From Erysipelotrichaceae bacterium (GTDB lineage Bacteria; Bacillota_I; Bacilli_A; Erysipelotrichales; Erysipelotrichaceae): a stretch of DNA of 5,262 bases. Every line of letters begins with the position of its first letter. The first letter of the stretch is position 1. The stretch is from NCBI GenBank assembly GCA_030533035.1, contig JAUNJW010000155.1, forward strand, positions 1 to 5,262. The letters run 5' to 3'. Positions 4,374 through 5,262 of this stretch are shown here, one piece after another. A model generated the notes under the pieces. The model was not told the origin of the DNA. It ran no database searches and was given only the letters and a program-made list of their open reading frames with translations. Made by a program: the position numbers and the translations under genes.

Positions 4374-5262
4374 CTATTTAATAAGGCTCTTTTCAATCAC
4401 CTGTGTTTCTTTGACGGTCACCACAGGTTTTTTTCTGTCTGTGTCATAAAGCTCAATATCGTAATATGGTTCATCATGTTTCAGGATGGTGCCCCAGGGC
4501 ATGACGTCCTTGACCGTGCCGAGCAGCTGCTCGCCTTCATAGTCGATCAGTACCGCGTCCTGTCTGCGGTATTTCGGACTGCCGAGGATGGTGGCGCTTT
4601 CGGCAATGGTTTCACCGATGCGGATGATTCTTGAGAAAACAACCGTGACATGTTCATCGACGTCAATGTTGACGTGGTAATGGCCGCTGTACCAGCGTTT
4701 GAACTGCACTGTTTTGCGGATCTGCTCAAAATACTCCGTGAGCTTGTCAGCCTTGAATTCACCGCGCTTGACAATGTCCTGGTAGAGTGTCGGCAGGCAG
4801 TGCGTGATGATGTAATCCACCCGGTTGCCGTGCTTTTCCAGATTGGCAGTTCCATTGGCCAGCTCTTCGTCGGAAGGGATTTCCTCGGGCCACCAGGCTT
4901 TGCCGATGACGACGTCGGTGTCGCCTTTTGCCGGCCCGCGGTCATGCGAGGCGGCGCCGCCCATCACCCAGATGGACTGACCTTCGATCTCATAGATCTC
5001 GCCCCTCATCAGATGCAGGACCTTCGGACGGATTTCATGGACCTTTCCGCCGTTCCATTCCCTGATGGGATAGCTGTACAGACGCGGGAAGCACTCGTGA
5101 TTGCCGTCCGCGAATACCGTTGTCCACGGTCTTCTGTCCAGCCACTTCAGCCATTTCTTCTCGTCATGGACTTCTCGCTTCCAGTTCCAGTCCAGGCCGA
5201 AATCACCTCAGATAATCAGAGTGTCTTTCTCTGTCATCTGATCGGTTACCTCGTTCTCCAGA
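4374..5262 (-). CDS. Calcineurin-like metallophosphoesterase, 5' end outside window, interrupted by one in-frame TGA
   Basis: The frame is open from the right edge to TAG at 4374 except for a TGA at 5208-5210. Counting visible codons from 5261, the metallophosphoesterase motifs are GDFG (19-22, right after the TGA), GNHE (53-56), TH (153-154) and GHYH (193-196), the ordered two-metal ligands of the calcineurin-like fold. The first motif (DxH) would lie outside. Flanking text such as EWNGGKV and IRPKVLHLMRGE is typical of a Bacillota phosphoesterase family, and homology runs unbroken through the TGA. An ATG at 5009 gives a 211-residue frame, but it lacks the GDFG and GNHE motifs and a good ribosome site, so it is not a credible gene start. 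The last about 60 residues, after GHYH, form a small tail, perhaps beta-rich, of unknown role. The substrate is unknown (nucleotide or nucleic-acid phosphoester likely). It may be a pseudogene. Confidence 0.8.
5208..5210 (-). other. In-frame TGA codon before the GDFG motif
   Basis: The plus strand reads TCA here, giving TGA in the phosphoesterase frame, flanked by TLII and GDFGL. Relatives, as I recall them, carry Cys or a small or hydrophobic residue at this place. TGC/TGT (Cys), TCA (Ser), TTA (Leu) and TGG (Trp) all become TGA by one base change. Confidence 0.85.

Noticed and set aside
4374..5009. Complete 211-residue gene starting at ATG 5009
   Set aside because: The frame continues upstream with strong family motifs (GDFG, GNHE) and the ATG lacks a good ribosome site; it is the downstream piece of a longer gene.
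5208..5210. Genome-wide reassignment of TGA to Trp (code 4 as in Mollicutes)
   Set aside because: Four other genes in the window end naturally in TGA next to terminators, and Trp is written TGG throughout.

Overview
The window looks like chromosomal DNA of a low-to-mid-GC member of the Bacillota, probably a gut or oral anaerobe of the Erysipelotrichaceae/Lachnospiraceae type. The grounds are AGGAGG-type ribosome sites about 8 nt from the start codons, short A/T-tailed hairpin terminators, an orphan ECF-transporter S component, and protein families common in that group. This is inference; no marker gene is present. I see no rRNA, tRNA, CRISPR array, insertion sequence or phage gene.

Layout. 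(1) 1-287, plus: the 3' end of a ChbG/YdjC-like carbohydrate deacetylase, with a hairpin terminator built on its stop codon. (2) 317-952, minus: a HAD-family (type IA) phosphatase, convergent with gene 1. (3) 1076-2098, plus: a stand-alone cytoplasmic transglutaminase-like protein. It diverges from gene 2 across a short intergenic region holding two back-to-back promoters, and has its own terminator. (4) 2248-2811, plus: an integral membrane ECF-transporter substrate-binding (S) component with its own promoter, a leader hairpin touching the ribosome site, and a terminator. (5) 2905-3759, minus: a Cof/type IIB HAD phosphatase, convergent with gene 4. (6) 3878-4360, minus: a small P-loop kinase-like protein. 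(7) 4374 to the right edge, minus: a metallophosphoesterase whose 5' end lies outside the window. Genes 7 and 6 form a tight operon (13 nt gap) ended by a long hairpin terminator.

The most unusual signal is in gene 7. The metallophosphoesterase frame runs open from the right edge but is cut by one in-frame TGA (5208-5210) directly before its GDFG metal-binding motif; homology to the family continues in the same frame on both sides. Four other genes here end in TGA, so TGA is a stop in this genome. The codon is therefore a recent nonsense mutation, a sequence error, or (less likely) a recoded selenocysteine. The visible open frame from ATG 5009 lacks the first part of the enzyme and should not be read as a complete gene.

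Functionally this is mostly housekeeping or accessory metabolism: three phosphoester hydrolases, a nucleotide-binding kinase-like protein, a vitamin-type importer part, a sugar deacetylase and a protease/transglutaminase-fold protein. Apart from the phosphoesterase-kinase pair, each gene appears to be its own transcription unit, so no large co-ordinated system is visible. Several start codons were placed downstream of the longest open frame because of ribosome-site spacing or promoter overlap.
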